A stretch of 64,000 nt of DNA, taken from NCBI RefSeq assembly GCF_900114775.1, contig NZ_FOUE01000003.1, positions 558,001 to 622,000 of the forward strand, read 5' to 3'. The notes under the pieces were generated by a model. It worked only from the letters and a program-made list of their open reading frames with translations. It did no database searches and was not told where the DNA came from. The position numbers and the translations under genes were made by a program. Positions 62,248-64,000 of this stretch are shown here, piece by piece. Source of the stretch: Marinobacter zhejiangensis. Its GTDB lineage: Bacteria; Pseudomonadota; Gammaproteobacteria; Pseudomonadales; Oleiphilaceae. Position 1 is the stretch's first letter; the number at the start of each line of letters is the position of its first letter.

Positions 62248-63021
62248 TTAGCCGGATTTCTTCTGTGTGTTGGAATCCGGCTCGTCAGCCTGTGCTTTCA
62301 AGGCCTGCAATTCGGTCTTGAGCTGTTCGATCTCAAGCTCTTGCTGTTCAATGAAGTGCAGCGACATCTCAAAACTTCTGCGGGTAAAGTCGAGAACCTT
62401 GCGGAAGCCTTCATCCGACAAGTTACGGGCGTCATCGTGACGCCGGAAAATATTGATGAACTCCCGTTCGCGTTCGAACTGCAGCGGCAGACGGCCCACA
62501 CCCCAGTTGTTCAGTACCTGCCAAACCTCGGGGTTGTAGTTCCGCGCGGTGCGCAGGATAAACGGAATCGGGTCGTTTCTGGCCACCAGCGCTGCGAGGC
62601 GCAGAATCAGTTCGAACGACAGGGTAGAGGTACCATCCTCGATCGCTTCGAGGATGGATTTGTCTTGCAGGTTGAGAGCGTCGCTCATCTCAGACAGCGT
62701 CAGCCCTAGCACCTGGCGAATGTCGCTTAGGGATTTGCCGGCCGCCAGCATGACCCGCAGCTGATCCTGGGACTTCATCAACGCTCGCCCCACTTTCAGG
62801 GAGGCATCGGTTGAGCGTGAGGCAAAACGCATAGCCGAGCCCGTCAGGCCCGCTATGCGATCCATCAGTGACGATTCGCGATCATCATCCTTACCACGTT
62901 GGCCGGCTGTCGACTCGCCATCGTTGAGATTCTGGACCTGATCCATGAATGCCATGGCGTGCATGGCATCCATCATCATGTCCTGCAAAGCCCTGGCGCG
63001 CTGGCTGTCGTCTTTGGCCAT
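62248..63021 (-). CDS. Helix-turn-helix domain protein of unknown role
   Basis: A 257-residue soluble protein. The first 90 residues contain a methionine-rich stretch (MMMDAMHAMAFMDQ). A Cro/C1-like helix-turn-helix follows (about 92-150, SDIRQVLGLTLSEMSDALNLQDKSILEAIEDG), then a region with FILRTARNYNPEVWQVLNNWGVGRLPLQ and a C-terminal coiled coil (about 205-245). It converges on mtnA and lies 14 bases downstream of the protease gene. Whether it binds DNA is unknown; I do not recognise a named member. Confidence 0.75.
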   Translation of the reverse strand: MAKDDSQRARALQDMMMDAMHAMAFMDQVQNLNDGESTAGQRGKDDDRESSLMDRIAGLTGSAMRFASRSTDASLKVGRALMKSQDQLRVMLAAGKSLSDIRQVLGLTLSEMSDALNLQDKSILEAIEDGTSTLSFELILRLAALVARNDPIPFILRTARNYNPEVWQVLNNWGVGRLPLQFEREREFINIFRRHDDARNLSDEGFRKVLDFTRRSFEMSLHFIEQQELEIEQLKTELQALKAQADEPDSNTQKKSG

Positions 63022-63035
63022 TCGGTCGCCCTGAC

Positions 63036-64000
63036 TCAGTTGGCTTGGGCGGCGATGGCTCTCTGGGTCTCGATAGACGCCATGCGCCGGTCAAGTTCGA
63101 GCATATCAGCCATGATGTAACCACCTTCCCGTACGATGAAGTCCAGCGCTTCGTCCTGATTGTCCGGATCGGCGGCCTGCAGGTCCTGCCAGTCTTCCAG
63201 CTCTTCCAGTGTTGCGAACGGCACTTCGCCACGAATCTCCCGGCGGGCATTGGCAATGGCCAGACGGGTGTTCTCGATGCGCTGTTGTTCCTCCTGGCGA
63301 ACATCAGCGTTCAGGCTGACCGACGTCTGCTGACGCTGCTCTTCCAGGAAGTCGATTTCCTGCTGCAGCAGCTGGAACTCGGGGTTGCTGGCGAACCGGT
63401 GATCGTGGTTATCGCGCAACTGGTCGATGATGCTGCTGAAGTCGTAGTAACGGGTATGAGGAACGGCCTCAATCTGATCCCAGGGCAGGGCATGCTCAAG
63501 GGCATCCTCGCCGATCCGGGTATTGTCGACCCGGGATGGAATCACGATATCCGGCATGACGCCTTTATGCTGGGTGGAGCCACCGGAAACCCGGTAAAAC
63601 TTGGATTGAGTGATCTTGAGCTGGCCGTGGTTCAACGGCCGTACGGCCTGAACGGTGCCTTTGCCGAAGGTCTGAGCGCCCACCACCAGGCCGCGACCAT
63701 AGTCCTGGATGGCGCCGGCAAAGATTTCCGATGCGGACGCGCTCATCCGGTTCACCATGACCACCAGTGGGCCATCGTAGGCCACGGAGGGATCCTGGTC
63801 GGTGAGCACCTGAACTTCGTTGGTGGCGTTGCGGATCTGAACGGTGGGGCCCTCGTCAATAAACAGGCCCACCAGGTCATTGGCTTCATGAAGCGCGCCG
63901 CCGCCATTGTTGCGGAGGTCCACCACCAGACCGTCAATGCCTTGCTGTTCGAGTTCGTCGATCAGTCTCCGTACGTCGCGGGTGGTGCTCTTGTAGTTCG
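63036..64000 (-). CDS. prc: Tail-specific protease (Prc/CtpA-type), 5' end missing
   Basis: A periplasmic serine protease that cuts C-terminal tails of proteins. The visible 320 C-terminal codons run to the window edge and begin NYKSTTRDVRRLIDELEQ; VDLRNNGGGALHEAN, the catalytic Ser in SASEIFAGAIQDYG and Lys in FGKGTVQAV belong to the S41 domain, and the rest is the C-terminal DUF3340-like part (LPWDQIEAVPHTRY, RQEEQQRIENTRLAIANARR). Start and PDZ domain lie beyond position 64000. Confidence 0.94.
   Translation of the reverse strand, partial: NYKSTTRDVRRLIDELEQQGIDGLVVDLRNNGGGALHEANDLVGLFIDEGPTVQIRNATNEVQVLTDQDPSVAYDGPLVVMVNRMSASASEIFAGAIQDYGRGLVVGAQTFGKGTVQAVRPLNHGQLKITQSKFYRVSGGSTQHKGVMPDIVIPSRVDNTRIGEDALEHALPWDQIEAVPHTRYYDFSSIIDQLRDNHDHRFASNPEFQLLQQEIDFLEEQRQQTSVSLNADVRQEEQQRIENTRLAIANARREIRGEVPFATLEELEDWQDLQAADPDNQDEALDFIVREGGYIMADMLELDRRMASIETQRAIAAQAN

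Overview
The window is a gammaproteobacterial chromosome segment, most likely from Marinobacter or a close relative. The best single clue is the 661-residue two-domain fatty acyl-CoA reductase at 45470-47455, which closely matches the enzyme known from Marinobacter wax-ester metabolism. Two gene orders shared with Pseudomonas support the assignment: peroxiredoxin-rnt-pyrC-motY at 47.7-51.2 kb and yciK-mupP-ubiG-mtaD-mtnA at 57.4-62.2 kb. No phage, insertion sequence, integrase or CRISPR array is visible. Most of the window is core chromosome with a few accessory cassettes.

Layout. 0-5.4 kb: the 3' part of groEL, then gspN-gspC-gspD, a small type II secretion block without gspE-M. 5.5-10.2 kb: a LemA/M48 protease operon and a membrane GGDEF/EAL protein. 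10.4-12.9 kb: iron superoxide dismutase and purEK. 13.1-15.4 kb: three poorly known envelope or small proteins. 15.5-15.9 kb: a tRNA-Val, tRNA-Asp, tRNA-Val cluster with a good promoter. 16.0-19.0 kb: a divergent FabG4-type reductase and thiolase pair. 19.4-24.8 kb: an FN3 lipoprotein facing a three-gene signalling operon (OmpR-type regulator, LysM/FecR protein, CHASE2 histidine kinase). 25-28.2 kb: topB, bolA, yciO. 29-32.9 kb: a probable copper cassette (DUF2946 protein, MbnP, MbnH, histidine-rich outer membrane protein). 32.9-36 kb: an AmpG-like transporter, an LpxR-type lipid A deacylase and a glyoxalase II-like hydrolase. 36-40.1 kb: two regulator-controlled cassettes (HxlR with SDR, isomerase and thioesterase; TetR with a hotdog protein), each with clear palindromic operators. 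40.4-41.9 kb: tRNA-Arg(CCU) and two glycosyltransferases. 41.9-47.5 kb: an M16 protease and the fatty acyl-CoA reductase. 47.7-57.2 kb: peroxiredoxin, rnt, pyrC, motY, an HDAC-like deacetylase, a Pat-type protein acetyltransferase, rdgC, a DUF2788 protein and yaaA. 57.2-64 kb: a glutaredoxin-like protein, yciK, mupP, ubiG, mtaD/mtnA, a helix-turn-helix protein and the 3' part of the tail-specific protease gene.

How the genes fit together. Several themes recur: envelope and secretion (gspNCD, LpxR, M16 protease, Prc, LemA/M48); lipid metabolism (fatty acyl-CoA reductase, FabG4/thiolase, thioesterases); oxidative stress (sodB, peroxiredoxin, yaaA); and methylthioadenosine salvage (mtaD and mtnA, divergent). 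The most noteworthy loci are the MbnP/MbnH cassette with its own outer membrane protein, the CHASE2/FecR/OmpR sensory operon, and the regulatory region of the fatty acyl-CoA reductase, which carries two matched palindromes plus a PsrA-like box. Functional calls rest on recognising motifs and family sequences by eye; no database search was run.
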